This document shows, one piece after another, positions 1 to 7,559 of a stretch of 18,862 nucleotides of DNA. Location: the NCBI GenBank assembly GCA_003531115.1, contig DQHT01000071.1, forward strand, positions 19,157-38,018. The letters are read 5' to 3'. Below the pieces are notes generated by a model. The model did not search any database and was not told where the DNA came from. It saw only the letters and a program-made list of their open reading frames with translations. The position numbers and the translations under genes are program-made. Position 1 is the stretch's first letter, and every line of letters starts with the position of its first letter. The DNA is from Bacteroidota bacterium. Lineage in GTDB: Bacteria; Bacteroidota; Bacteroidia; UBA8524.

Positions 1-1919
1 CCTACCGGTTTAGGGCCTTTATAGGAGGCATAAAGGGAACTATCATGTACCCATTCGTATTCAGGCACAATTCCCTTGTGCCGGCGAACGGATTGGAGGA
101 ATCGTTCTACGTCAGCGCCATCATTACGCATCATAACCCCAAATACGACAACCGAGCCATGGTGTTTTACGGCCCGAATACGCATAGGGGCTTCGTCCCA
201 ATCAACAACCCATTCCAGGGCCAATAGCCCTTCGATCTCGACATATTTGGCAGATTTCTGAACAATGTTTCCTGTCGATTTAAAGCTTGTCAGGGCGAAA
301 CGGAGCTCCGCAGTGTCGTTTCTCACTCCCATGCTTCGTTCAACGGGATAGCTGGTTACGAAATAAACATTCTCCTTTTCATTGCCTGAAAGAATATATT
401 CCTTCCTTTCCTGGGTTCCTTCTTGTTTATTCACCAGAAAATTCCGGGAGGGTTTCCCGGGGAATTCAAAAGTGAGGTGTGCATTTTCCACAGGAACCTG
501 CTGCCACACGGGGGCCGGCTCCTGAAGTTTTATGCTTTTGAAGAAATTAGCGACCTGTTTGCTCTTTGCATGTTTTCCTTTTCCGGCCAGTTTGATCAGG
601 ATGATCTCATCCGGCAGGATCATAATGCGGCTGCGTTGGTAATCTCCTGAACGGGTTTTGTTCATGATATCGAAACCCGGATAACCTGACATCTTAATTT
701 TGTCTTTACTGATAATGTCTCCGGGCACATACTCATACAAAAAACTATCAATACGTTCCAGTACATATTCAGGTGATTCGTTCCATAGTGAACGGTGGTA
801 GGCAGTACGGGTTATAATATAATAGGAACCGTTGACCATATCGGGCATGAGAATTACTTCGCTCCCATCGATATAAGGAATTTCAGTAGGACTTCCGGGA
901 AAATCAGCACTGAACATACTGTCGGAACTTACAAAGGGTTTTACGGGATGATTCACCAGGATTTCATCGTATTTTTTTCGGGATTTTTCATCCCTCCCCT
1001 TTTGCATCACCGGACGTACCGTATATCCCAGGCTTCTCAACAATTCAATTATTCCGCCTTCGCCGGGAAGGTGAGCTGCACCCACGGCAATAAAAAGGCT
1101 CCTTTTTTTCATGACACTGTCGGCACGTTTTACAATGCTTTCATTCCGGTCGAGGAGCATGTATTTGCGTTCATGTGGAGTCGAAGTAGCAATATCAAGC
1201 GAATCTAAAATATCCAGGTCTCCTCTGCGGTAGGCATCTTCCATTATTTCCCAGTTGTTCGAATACCCTCCGTAAAACCGCGAGTTATCCGTTGTTTTTG
1301 GTTCAAATTCATCTGAATCTTCTGAATATGTACCCGGATCTAAGCCTGCTTTGGTAACAGAAGTCAGTGATTCGGCATAATCTTCCAGGGAGAGCAGTTC
1401 CTTATTCAGCTTCATCCCTGTCTGAAAAATGAACAGGTCGAGGTAAGTACGTTCCTGAAAATCCTGCATCCCCGCATTTGTCCGGTACAAAAGGGCATTG
1501 ATCAGCTGATTATCCTGAGCAATGGCCATTTTAACATCCTCCATGCTTCCCTTCGAAAGCTGAAAAGTGGGGTCATTAAAGCTATTCGGTGCCCGGTTAT
1601 AATTGTAACCTTGTCCAATACTATAGGGGTTCAATAATCCCAGGGAAACCAGGTTCGGCAACCATTCATCCGGCCGCGATTCCAGTCCGACAACATCCAC
1701 GCTTTTTAGTGCGCCAAAAAAAGAGTCGCTTAAGTAAAAGGCCATCTTGGCACTCACGTGCATGGTACCAAAAAGGTAGGAGGGTTTCTCCATTCCGTTT
1801 CCGGTAATTTCCCATAAGAGACTGGGATATTTCTTTACTGAACTATCCTGCTGGGCTTGAGAAGCATAACCAACAAGGATCAATACAAGAGCAAGAACAC
1901 TTTTCTTCAGAATATTCAT
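1..1919 (-). CDS. TraB/GumN-family protein with C-terminal extension, partial
   Basis: The reading frame opens with an ATG at 1919 and is still open at base 1, so about 639 residues are visible and the C-terminus lies outside the window. Residues 1-22 form a signal peptide (MNILKK, a hydrophobic run, then SQAQ). The domain at about 33-300 matches the TraB/PrgY/GumN (TIKI-like) family: a first GxxH motif at 51-54 (GTMH), a conserved Glu in a GLE motif near residue 75, and a second GxxH at 280-283 (GAAH) followed by PGEGG. TIKI members are metal-dependent proteases; most bacterial members are uncharacterised. From about 320 onward there are at least two related beta-rich segments, each opening with a phrase like FPGSP or FPGKP, so the protein is roughly twice the length of a simple GumN protein. 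It is probably periplasmic or surface-exposed. The family call is strong; enzymatic activity is inference. Confidence 0.85.
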   Translation of the reverse strand, partial: MNILKKSVLALVLILVGYASQAQQDSSVKKYPSLLWEITGNGMEKPSYLFGTMHVSAKMAFYLSDSFFGALKSVDVVGLESRPDEWLPNLVSLGLLNPYSIGQGYNYNRAPNSFNDPTFQLSKGSMEDVKMAIAQDNQLINALLYRTNAGMQDFQERTYLDLFIFQTGMKLNKELLSLEDYAESLTSVTKAGLDPGTYSEDSDEFEPKTTDNSRFYGGYSNNWEIMEDAYRRGDLDILDSLDIATSTPHERKYMLLDRNESIVKRADSVMKKRSLFIAVGAAHLPGEGGIIELLRSLGYTVRPVMQKGRDEKSRKKYDEILVNHPVKPFVSSDSMFSADFPGSPTEIPYIDGSEVILMPDMVNGSYYIITRTAYHRSLWNESPEYVLERIDSFLYEYVPGDIISKDKIKMSGYPGFDIMNKTRSGDYQRSRIMILPDEIILIKLAGKGKHAKSKQVANFFKSIKLQEPAPVWQQVPVENAHLTFEFPGKPSRNFLVNKQEGTQERKEYILSGNEKENVYFVTSYPVERSMGVRNDTAELRFALTSFKSTGNIVQKSAKYVEIEGLLALEWVVDWDEAPMRIRAVKHHGSVVVFGVMMRNDGADVERFLQSVRRHKGIVPEYEWVHDSSLYASYKGPKPV

Positions 1920-1971
1920 CGTTGCAAAATAATAAAGTCAACGCTATTTCCTTAAGTAAAGTACAAGTATT

Positions 1972-2667
1972 TCAATTTTCAGAGATCTCCAAATGCCTGC
2001 CTGCATAGCGGAGCGCCAGTTCCAGCTGTTCCTGAGGGGTAAGGTACGAATTATCAATAACGAGAGCATCTTCGGCCTGCTTTAGCGGACTATCCGCGCG
2101 TGTGGAGTCAATCCTGTCACGCTCAGCTAAATTGGCGAATACCTCCTCATAGGTCATGGGTGTTCCTTTTGCGAGGAGTTCTTTTAGCCGGCGATGTGCC
2201 CTGATCTCAGGTTCGGCGGTCATGAACAATTTTAATTCAGCTTCCGGAAACACCACGGTACCAATATCCCGTCCATCCATAACCACCCCTTTGCCTTTTC
2301 CAAGTTCCTGTTGCTGTTTCACCAAAAAACGGCGAACTGTGCTGATGGTGCTCACTTTGCTAACATGATCGGCCACCCTCATCTGGCGGATCTCTTCTTC
2401 CACATTTACCCCATTCAGGAAGGTAGCTTTGCCCTCCGGGGTATTTCTGAATTCGATCTGAATATCGGATAAGGCCGACTCAATTCGTTCATCCTCCCTT
2501 TCCTCTGGTTTAAAGGGTATCCCGTTTTGTAAAAAATGCAGGGCCACCGCCCGGTACATGGCTCCGGAATCAATATACAGATACCCTAATTTTTTAGCCA
2601 GCGCCCGCGCAAGGGTGCTCTTCCCACAGGATGAAAATCCGTCTACGGCAATGATGATCTTGTTCAC
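1972..2667 (-). CDS. cmk: Cytidylate kinase
   Basis: Transfers phosphate from ATP to CMP or dCMP in the cytoplasm, feeding CTP and dCTP synthesis. All signature segments are present: P-loop GFSSCGKST close to the N-terminus, IDSGAMYRAV, the DGRDIGTVVFP nucleotide-binding segment, and the RDRIDSTRADSPL lid region. I chose the GTG at 2667 (protein begins VNKIIIAVDG, 231 aa) because family members start a few residues before the first beta strand. A TTG at 2700 is in frame but would add an unusual MILGFPLSSPA leader. The gene is divergent from the lipoprotein gene at 2733 with a short shared upstream region. A TATCTTCG box lies only 6 nt upstream of the GTG, so the transcript could be leaderless or nearly so. 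The function is certain; the exact start is not. Confidence 0.95.
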   Translation of the reverse strand: MNKIIIAVDGFSSCGKSTLARALAKKLGYLYIDSGAMYRAVALHFLQNGIPFKPEEREDERIESALSDIQIEFRNTPEGKATFLNGVNVEEEIRQMRVADHVSKVSTISTVRRFLVKQQQELGKGKGVVMDGRDIGTVVFPEAELKLFMTAEPEIRAHRRLKELLAKGTPMTYEEVFANLAERDRIDSTRADSPLKQAEDALVIDNSYLTPQEQLELALRYAGRHLEISEN

Positions 2668-2673
2668 AGCAGG

Positions 2674-2681
2674 CGAAGATA
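2674..2681 (-). promoter_or_regulatory. Possible -7 box for cmk
   Basis: On the minus strand this reads TATCTTCG, one mismatch from the Bacteroidota -7 consensus TAnnTTTG. A TTGA lies about 20 nt upstream as a weak -33 element. It is so close to the GTG at 2667 that transcription would begin at or just before the start codon. The call rests on motif matching only. Confidence 0.35.
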
Positions 2682-2732
2682 AGGGAAAGCCCAAAATCAA
2701 TTCAATTCATCTTTTTATCTTACCTTCCAATT

Positions 2733-3341
2733 ATGAAACAAAAATTTATTCCCCTGGTGCTGATCGCCCTCCTTTTCGTTTCCTGCTCGGATTCAAGGGG
2801 TTTACTGGACCTTTTCTCCAAGGGACCGGAAAATCTTTCGCTTAAAAAAGATTTCACGCTGCTTGAAGTTGAAGGTGACTACTCCCTGCTGGTTCCCAAA
2901 TACATGAAAGAGGATAAATCTTTACATCCGGATGCCAGTCTGGCCTACAAACATGAGGTCAAAGAAGTGGCAGTTTTGGTGATCGATGAAAATAAATCGG
3001 AACTCATTGGCTCACTGGCATTGCTTGATGGCTATACGGATAGCGCCAGTTTTATTGAAAATTATGCCAAGGTACAGATGAATATGATTTCCGCAAATCT
3101 CGGTTTTCCGGAAATGGGTGAGCCTGTTTTAAAGAAGATCGGCGAGCTGGATGCCGCACAGGTATGGCTTGAAGGTCAAATCGAAGAAGCACCCGTGGTT
3201 TATTTTTTGAGCTGTGTGGATGCCGGTGAAAAAGTTTATATGGTCATGAGTTATACTTCTAAAGAAAAAAAGACGAAATTCGAAGATACATTCCGGAAAA
3301 TAGCCGACTCTTTCCTTTTGATCAGTCCGGTTATTGACTAA
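2733..3341 (+). CDS. Putative lipoprotein of unknown function
   Basis: This is a 202-aa protein beginning MKQKFIPLVLIALLFVSC. It has a Lys-rich start, a hydrophobic stretch and a Cys at residue 18 preceded by FVS, a plausible lipobox for signal peptidase II, so it is probably anchored in a membrane facing the periplasm or the surface. The mature part is acidic and of mixed alpha/beta character, with motifs such as VEGDYSLLVPKYM and a C-terminal DTFRKIADSFLL. That ending resembles small beta-rich 'fitting' domains in which a final helix reads like F..ia.SF. The segment loosely recalls the repeated C-terminal units of the TraB-like protein at the left end. I do not recognise a named family. It is transcribed divergently from cmk and followed 42 bp later by another exported protein, possibly in one operon. 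Confidence 0.75.
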   Translation: MKQKFIPLVLIALLFVSCSDSRGLLDLFSKGPENLSLKKDFTLLEVEGDYSLLVPKYMKEDKSLHPDASLAYKHEVKEVAVLVIDENKSELIGSLALLDGYTDSASFIENYAKVQMNMISANLGFPEMGEPVLKKIGELDAAQVWLEGQIEEAPVVYFLSCVDAGEKVYMVMSYTSKEKKTKFEDTFRKIADSFLLISPVID

Positions 3342-3344
3342 GAC

Positions 3345-3360
3345 AACGTTCCGGAACATT
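3345..3360. promoter_or_regulatory. 16-bp near-perfect palindrome
   Basis: AACGTTCCGGAACATT contains the perfect 10-bp core GTTCCGGAAC (3348-3357). It lies in the 42-bp gap between the two exported-protein genes, just after the first stop codon. It could be an operator or a weak hairpin. There is no T-tract after it, so I do not call it a terminator. Confidence 0.3.
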
Positions 3361-3383
3361 CGTGCATCATAGTATATAATGTG

Positions 3384-3833
3384 ATGAGCCGCTCAGGAAG
3401 CAGCTATATAACCCCGATCCTGCTCAGTGTTTTACTGGGAGGAAGTGCTTGCGAAAAGAAGTGCGTGGACGCGGTATGTACCCCTGATCAGGACCTTCAG
3501 ATCATTTTTATCGATAGCGGCAATGTAAACCTGATCGAAGCCGGGATCCTTACTGACTCGATCATCCATGTGTTTTCTCCGGCTAATGATACCCTTGTGG
3601 GCGATGCCGATACCAAAAAAGGATCCTATAATGTGCGAACAAACCGTGATCTGGGCCAGTATACCGTTTCGGTAGGCACATCAACGAATGTGGACCTGCT
3701 TGTTTATCAAAAACTTGTCCCTTCCGATTTCGAATGTTGTCCGGGCTACTGGCGCATCGACTCAGTATATGCCAGGGGTAGCAAACTGGCTGAAGTACCC
3801 GGGAAAGGGGGGTTTTATCTTAAGGTAGAGTAA
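3384..3833 (+). CDS. Small exported protein, possible lipoprotein
   Basis: Using the ATG at 3384 (a GTG lies immediately before it) gives a 149-aa protein starting MSRSGSSYITPILL, with a hydrophobic stretch and then GGSAC. The Cys could be a lipidation site, but Gly at -3 is a poor lipobox residue, so a plain signal peptide or membrane anchor is also possible. The mature part has paired cysteines early (CEKKCVDAVC) and another pair late (ECCPGYW), suggesting disulphides in an oxidising compartment. The remainder looks beta-rich, with the phrase LIEAGILTDSIIHVFSP. No family is recognised. The stop codon is separated by a single base from the stop of the convergent YbjN-like gene, so there is no room for a separate terminator between them. 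Confidence 0.65.
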   Translation: MSRSGSSYITPILLSVLLGGSACEKKCVDAVCTPDQDLQIIFIDSGNVNLIEAGILTDSIIHVFSPANDTLVGDADTKKGSYNVRTNRDLGQYTVSVGTSTNVDLLVYQKLVPSDFECCPGYWRIDSVYARGSKLAEVPGKGGFYLKVE

Positions 3834-3834
3834 C

Positions 3835-4305
3835 CTAATCCTGACGTTCTAGCAACGTAACTCCATACTTCTCCTGAAACACCTTACTAAAGAGTTCAGC
3901 ATAATAGGCTACGGCATCCAGTGCCTCGAGAACTTCTTCTCTGGTGAGGTTATTGGCCAGGCTGCGGTATTTCACGCAGGCAACGCCTCCTTCGGCACGA
4001 ACACCGAGGGAGACTTTGTACAGCGCTATGTTTACATCCAGTATTTCTTCAAGGAACTCCTCATAATTGCTGGTCGGAACCTGACAAAAAGGGGAAATCA
4101 CCTGAAAAACCGGTTGATCTTCAGCCTGAAAATAGAATAAGGCCTGTTGTTCACTGCCCAAAGTCCAGGCATCCAGATAGATCTCCAGCGTTTCGCGGTA
4201 AACGGTCCACTGCCCTTCTTCTTCGTTTCTGGCCTGCTCAGGGGTAATTCCCAAACTGAGCAAGGCTTCTTCAACAATTACCTTAATATTTTCGATGCTA
4301 TTCAT
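3835..4305 (-). CDS. YbjN-like domain protein
   Basis: This is a 156-aa soluble acidic protein with no signal peptide. The layout is an N-terminal helix, a strand-rich centre (WTVYRETLEIYLDAW, then QALFYFQAEDQPVFQVISPF), and two C-terminal helices (LTREEVLEALDAVAYYAELFSKVF). This resembles the YbjN / type III secretion chaperone-like fold, in which small proteins bind partner proteins or influence stress responses. The ATG at 4305 lies 3 nt after the stop of the DEAD-box helicase gene, so the two are almost certainly co-transcribed and probably translationally coupled. The pairing suggests a job linked to the helicase or to RNA metabolism, but that is inference. The fold assignment is from memory of family appearance. 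Confidence 0.7.
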   Translation of the reverse strand: MNSIENIKVIVEEALLSLGITPEQARNEEEGQWTVYRETLEIYLDAWTLGSEQQALFYFQAEDQPVFQVISPFCQVPTSNYEEFLEEILDVNIALYKVSLGVRAEGGVACVKYRSLANNLTREEVLEALDAVAYYAELFSKVFQEKYGVTLLERQD

Positions 4306-4308
4306 GAT

Positions 4309-6213
4309 CTAGAAGCTTGATCTTTTTCTTTTTTTCGGTGCAGGTGTTTCGCTTTTTGCGCTTTTGCTTGCCTTTTTATGGGCGGAATCAAAATCAGGGA
4401 AATAAAAATCTTTTCCATATGATTTCTTTTCACCACCAGTAGCCGCAGGTTTCGTTCCGCGGTCGCTGCTCCCTCTGTTCGAGAAATTACGATCTCCGGC
4501 CGGACGGTCATTGCCACGGAATGGACGGTCGCCAAAACTTTTGCTTTTCGGACGATCGCGGTCACCTCCACGGTCACCCCGATCTCCACTGCTTTCCCGG
4601 TCACCGGCGCGTTCTGCTTTCAGCTCGCGGCCTTCGAATACCCAGTTGTTTACGGCTTCCATAAACTCATCAGCCATGCTGCTTTCAATCTGAACAAAAG
4701 AATACGAGCGTTTGATCTCAATTCTTCCTACTTCAATTCTTCCCAGACGCAGGCTGTTGATGAATTTTAACATGCCTTGTTTGTCGATGCGATCTAACTC
4801 ACCCAGACTCACAAATAGCCTTTCCATATTAGCGCCGGAGCGGTCTCTTTCTCCGCGTTCCGTTCTTTCTCCACGTTCCCCTTCTTTGATGTTCAGGTCA
4901 CCGGAGTTTTCGTAATAGCTGAGGAAACGGTTGAATTCGATGGAAACAAAACGTTTGATGATGTCTTCCTTGCTGAGTTCGTTTAATTCCTGGAAGATAT
5001 GCGGCAGGAAGGTTTTGATCTCTTCTTCATTCACGGCCACGTTATGGACTTTGTCGACCAGACTAAAAAGCTGGCGGGAACAGATCTCTTTTCCGCTTGG
5101 CACATCTTTTTTCACAAAGGTGGCTTTCGCATATTTTTCAAGCTGACGAATGCGGCTTTGTTCTTTGATATGAACGATAGAAATGGCGATACCTGTTTTT
5201 CCGGCGCGACCTGTCCGGCCTGCACGGTGGGTATAGATCTCCAGTTCGTCAGGCAATCCGTAGTTAATCACGTGGGTAACGCTATCCACGTCGATCCCGC
5301 GTGCTGCCACGTCGGTCGCTACAAGGATCTGAAGGTTACGTTCCCGGAAACGCGCCATCACTTTATCCCGCTGGGCCTGTGAAAGGTCACCATGGAGGGA
5401 GTCGGCGTCGTAGCCATCTTTGATCAGTTTTTCAGCAACTTCCTGTGCTTCTACCTTGGTACGGGTGAAAACGATCCCGAAGATATCCGGATTCAGGTCC
5501 ACAACACGTTTTAAGGCTTCGTAACGGTCCTTTGCACGCACCAGGTAATACTCGTGAGAGATGTTTACGTTGGTTGCGTTTTTATTTCCCATCGTTAATT
5601 CGAAGGGGTCGTTCATGAATTTTTTCGAGATGGCGCGAACCTCAGCCGGCATGGTAGCCGAAAAGAGCCAGGTGCGGCGTCCTTCTGTCAATACGTTTTC
5701 GAGGATAAAATCGATATCTTCTTTAAAGCCCATATTGAGCATTTCGTCGGCCTCATCCAGCACAACGATATCAACATCATTGATCTTGGCAGAGCCACGG
5801 TTTATCAGGTCGATCAAACGTCCGGGAGTTGCCACAATAATTTGGGCACCACGGCGCAGTTCACGCACCTGCTGGTCTATGCTCGCTCCTCCATATACGG
5901 CCACAACGGCAATGGCAGGAAGGTTAACGGCATAGGAACTTAAATCTTTTGCAATCTGGTTGCAGAGTTCACGGGTAGGCGCCAAAATAAGGCCTTGTGT
6001 GCGTCGATCTTCGACGTTGATCTGCTGAAGGAGGGGTAGTCCAAAGGCCGCAGTTTTACCGGTACCGGTAGATGCTAAACCAATGAAATCTTTGTCGGTG
6101 CTGAGTAGTACAGGAATTGCTTTCTCCTGAATGGGCGTTGGATTCTCAAATCCAAGTGTTGTAACCGCAGCCACCAGCTCCGGAGAAACACCCAATTGTA
6201 TAAATGGATTCAT
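4309..6213 (-). CDS. DEAD-box ATP-dependent RNA helicase with DbpA-type RNA-binding domain
   Basis: Cytoplasmic RNA helicase of the DeaD/CsdA type (634 aa), which unwinds RNA duplexes in ribosome assembly, cold adaptation or mRNA turnover. Motifs in order: Q motif (Phe22 to Gln29), Walker A ASTGTGKT at 47-54, PTREL at 79-83, TPGR at 129-132, DEAD at 153-156, SAT, then the second RecA domain ending in HRAGRTGRAG. A DbpA-like RRM follows (ERLFVSLGELDRIDKQGM to VFEGRELKAE). The last ~70 residues are a disordered tail rich in GDR and RG repeats ending KKRKRSSF, typical of Bacteroidota members. I chose the ATG at 6213 (MNPFIQLGVSPEL) because the Q motif follows at the usual distance; the 24 upstream in-frame codons look like leader. 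The YbjN-like gene follows directly. Confidence 0.95.
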   Translation of the reverse strand: MNPFIQLGVSPELVAAVTTLGFENPTPIQEKAIPVLLSTDKDFIGLASTGTGKTAAFGLPLLQQINVEDRRTQGLILAPTRELCNQIAKDLSSYAVNLPAIAVVAVYGGASIDQQVRELRRGAQIIVATPGRLIDLINRGSAKINDVDIVVLDEADEMLNMGFKEDIDFILENVLTEGRRTWLFSATMPAEVRAISKKFMNDPFELTMGNKNATNVNISHEYYLVRAKDRYEALKRVVDLNPDIFGIVFTRTKVEAQEVAEKLIKDGYDADSLHGDLSQAQRDKVMARFRERNLQILVATDVAARGIDVDSVTHVINYGLPDELEIYTHRAGRTGRAGKTGIAISIVHIKEQSRIRQLEKYAKATFVKKDVPSGKEICSRQLFSLVDKVHNVAVNEEEIKTFLPHIFQELNELSKEDIIKRFVSIEFNRFLSYYENSGDLNIKEGERGERTERGERDRSGANMERLFVSLGELDRIDKQGMLKFINSLRLGRIEVGRIEIKRSYSFVQIESSMADEFMEAVNNWVFEGRELKAERAGDRESSGDRGDRGGDRDRPKSKSFGDRPFRGNDRPAGDRNFSNRGSSDRGTKPAATGGEKKSYGKDFYFPDFDSAHKKASKSAKSETPAPKKRKRSSF

Positions 6214-6282
6214 TAAATAAATTATGTCTGCTAAAGCCAGCCAACATAATTTAATGATGAACCGGCTTACCAAAAACCGCTG

Positions 6283-6290
6283 CAAAGGTA
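6283..6290 (-). promoter_or_regulatory. Probable -7 box for the helicase gene
   Basis: The minus strand reads TACCTTTG, an exact match to the Bacteroidota -7 consensus TAnnTTTG. A TACG 19 nt upstream is a poor -33 (TTTG) match. It would give a 5' leader of roughly 60-65 nt before the ATG at 6213, which fits cold-inducible DEAD-box genes that often carry long leaders. Confidence 0.45.
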
Positions 6291-6350
6291 AGTCGAATTA
6301 TTGGGATAACGTAGTATTCGTTTAAAATGGGGGTTGGAGCTCTTTATGGA

Positions 6351-6373
6351 GGGAGGGGGTTTGGGGTTTTGGG
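6351..6373 (+). other. Potential G-quadruplex
   Basis: Four runs of three or more G (6351-6353, 6355-6359, 6363-6366, 6371-6373) are separated by loops of 1, 3 and 4 nt, fitting the classical G3+N1-7 pattern. A fifth G run is at 6329-6333. It lies upstream of the helicase promoter and about 20 bp before the first 247-bp repeat. Confidence 0.45.
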
Positions 6374-6393
6374 TTATGGTAAGATATGTCTTC

Positions 6394-6640
6394 TAAGCGA
6401 CGGAACAAAAAAAAGTCTGCTCCTCCCTTCCGCTTTCTGCTCCCCACTCTGCTAGCGGGTCGATGGGACACCAACCCGCTAGCAGGAACGTTTCAATTTT
6501 CGACGGATCAACCAGAACCCTTGAGCGATTCGGTGTCCTGCGCCCGCCGAAGCTGTAAACGGGTTTTTAGCCTCCCAAAATCTACAAATAGCTTAGGCGG
6601 GCCACCGAATCGCTTCTAAGCTGCGGATCAAAAAGTGTCA
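6394..6640. repeat. 247-bp direct repeat, copy 1 (REP/BIME-like)
   Basis: It aligns without gaps to 7258-7504 (constant offset 864) with about 9 mismatches. It contains two hairpins. The first has 10-bp perfect arms (GCTAGCGGGT at 6451-6460, ACCCGCTAGC at 6474-6483) with an inner TGG/CCA extension. The second has 12-bp perfect outer arms (AGCGATTCGGTG at 6524-6535, CACCGAATCGCT at 6603-6614) and 7-bp inner arms (6542-6548 with 6596-6602), with a 6-nt bulge on the left side only. The two copies bracket a Y1 transposase gene, the usual arrangement for RAYT and REP partners. No coding function is likely. Confidence 0.85.
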
Positions 6641-6681
6641 GCTCCTCCCTTCCGCTTTCTGCTCCCCTCTCTGGTAGCAGG
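6614..6681. repeat. Truncated third repeat unit
   Basis: After the closing hairpin arm of copy 1 the sequence restarts the repeat (TAAGCTGCGGATC, then a pyrimidine-rich GCTCCTCCCTTCCGCTTTC segment and CTGGTAGCAGG) and stops at the position of the first hairpin. It shows that the element can form head-to-tail arrays. Confidence 0.65.
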
Positions 6682-6700
6682 GGTAATCGCTGTAGTTAAG

Positions 6701-7174
6701 TTATTTCCAATTGCACTTTACACATGGAACTCTAGGATTTAGCGCCATTCTATTTATACTATCCTTCCAATAAATCGAAGAAGGATTTTTCCGGATGTAA
6801 TTCCGTATCGCAAAGAAGACTCGCTCATCCCGGACATAGATAAGTTTAGACTTCCTACGCCAGACTTGTTCTGTTCGGTCGGATTTGTTTACAGTAAAGT
6901 CAATGCGCTTATTTTGCTGACGTTCATTGTTTTTTCTCAAGATTTCATGAGCAGTAAAACGAATGAAAGGAATTCTAAATAATTCACTGTCACTTGGCTC
7001 ACTATATAAAAAGTGAATATGATTCGGCATAATAGCGTAAGCATGAAGTTGAACTTGACCTTTAGAAGAAAAATAGTCTAGTGAGTCCTCAATTATTTCA
7101 ACGAAATCGTCCCCATCTAAATCAAAAATGGGCTTCCTTTTTTCTACAACCGATGTTAAAAATTTGGTTTCCAT
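6701..7174 (-). CDS. Y1 (IS200-like / RAYT) HUH transposase
   Basis: Single-strand DNA transposase of the Y1 HUH family, about 157 aa. The N-terminus (ETKFLTSVVEKRKPIF) corresponds to the first beta strand of the family. The HUH metal-binding motif is at His52 and His54 (MPNHIHFL), the TEQVWRRKSK segment follows, and the catalytic Tyr is probably Tyr126 in AIRNYIRKNPSS, matching the YIxxNP motif of REP-associated tyrosine transposases. The frame is intact. I chose the ATG at 7174; a GTG three codons upstream is also possible. There is no accessory orfB/TnpB. The gene sits alone between two near-identical hairpin-bearing repeats, which are its likely substrates. RAYTs usually act on flanking or scattered REP sequences rather than moving as classical insertion sequences. 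Confidence 0.9.
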   Translation of the reverse strand: METKFLTSVVEKRKPIFDLDGDDFVEIIEDSLDYFSSKGQVQLHAYAIMPNHIHFLYSEPSDSELFRIPFIRFTAHEILRKNNERQQNKRIDFTVNKSDRTEQVWRRKSKLIYVRDERVFFAIRNYIRKNPSSIYWKDSINRMALNPRVPCVKCNWK

Positions 7175-7257
7175 GATAAACACAAAGTTCTATTCTGAAT
7201 TGTTAGGCCTTTGTCATATTTGAAGTCGTTGTGTCTTAGAATTGTAAAATTCTTTGC

Positions 7258-7504
7258 TAAGCTGCGGAACAAAAAAAAGTCTGCTCCTACCTTCCGCTTT
7301 CTGCTCCCCACTCTGCTAGCGGGTCGGTGGGACACCAACCCGCTAGCAGGAACGTTTCTATTTTCGACGGATCAGCCAGAACCCTTGAGCGATTCGGTGT
7401 CCTGCGCCCGCCGAAGCTGTAAACGGGTTTTTAGCCTCCCAAAATCTACAAATAGCGTAGGCGGGCCACCGAATCGCTTCTAAGCTGCGGAACAAAAAGT
7501 GTGA
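7258..7504. repeat. 247-bp direct repeat, copy 2 (REP/BIME-like)
   Basis: Partner of the copy at 6394-6640, about 96% identical by eye, in the same orientation. Equivalent hairpin arms are at 7388-7399 with 7467-7478 (outer) and 7406-7412 with 7460-7466 (inner); the GCTAGCGGGT hairpin is at 7315-7347. After the closing arm the next unit starts (TAAGCTGCGGAAC) but breaks off after about 25 bp, just upstream of the promoter of the T9SS substrate gene. Confidence 0.85.
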
Positions 7505-7513
7505 GCACTTCCC

Positions 7514-7544
7514 TTCGGTGAACACTGAAAACTTCTTATCTTCG
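7514..7544 (+). promoter_or_regulatory. Probable promoter of the T9SS substrate gene
   Basis: TTCG at 7514-7517, then 19 nt, then TATCTTCG at 7537-7544. This matches TTTG-N19-TAnnTTTG with one mismatch in each box at the expected spacing. The leader to the ATG at 7560 would be only about 10 nt. Confidence 0.5.
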
Positions 7545-7559
7545 ATGTGCCTACGATTT

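Noticed and set aside
4999..5382. Antisense open frame of 127 codons within the helicase gene
   Set aside because: It lies fully opposite a strongly conserved helicase domain and encodes no recognisable protein; typical shadow frame.
6214..6285. 24-residue N-terminal extension of the helicase
   Set aside because: It would start within the probable promoter box and is unlike family N-termini; the ATG at 6213 fits better.
6386..6619. Open frame of 77 codons across the first 247-bp repeat, with a matching one at 7211-7483
   Set aside because: Both are produced by the repeat sequence itself, run through its hairpins, and resemble no protein.
7202..7208. GTTAGGC, a perfect integron core-site match upstream of the transposase gene
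   Set aside because: No R'' partner or pairing arms within about 150 bp; likely a chance match.
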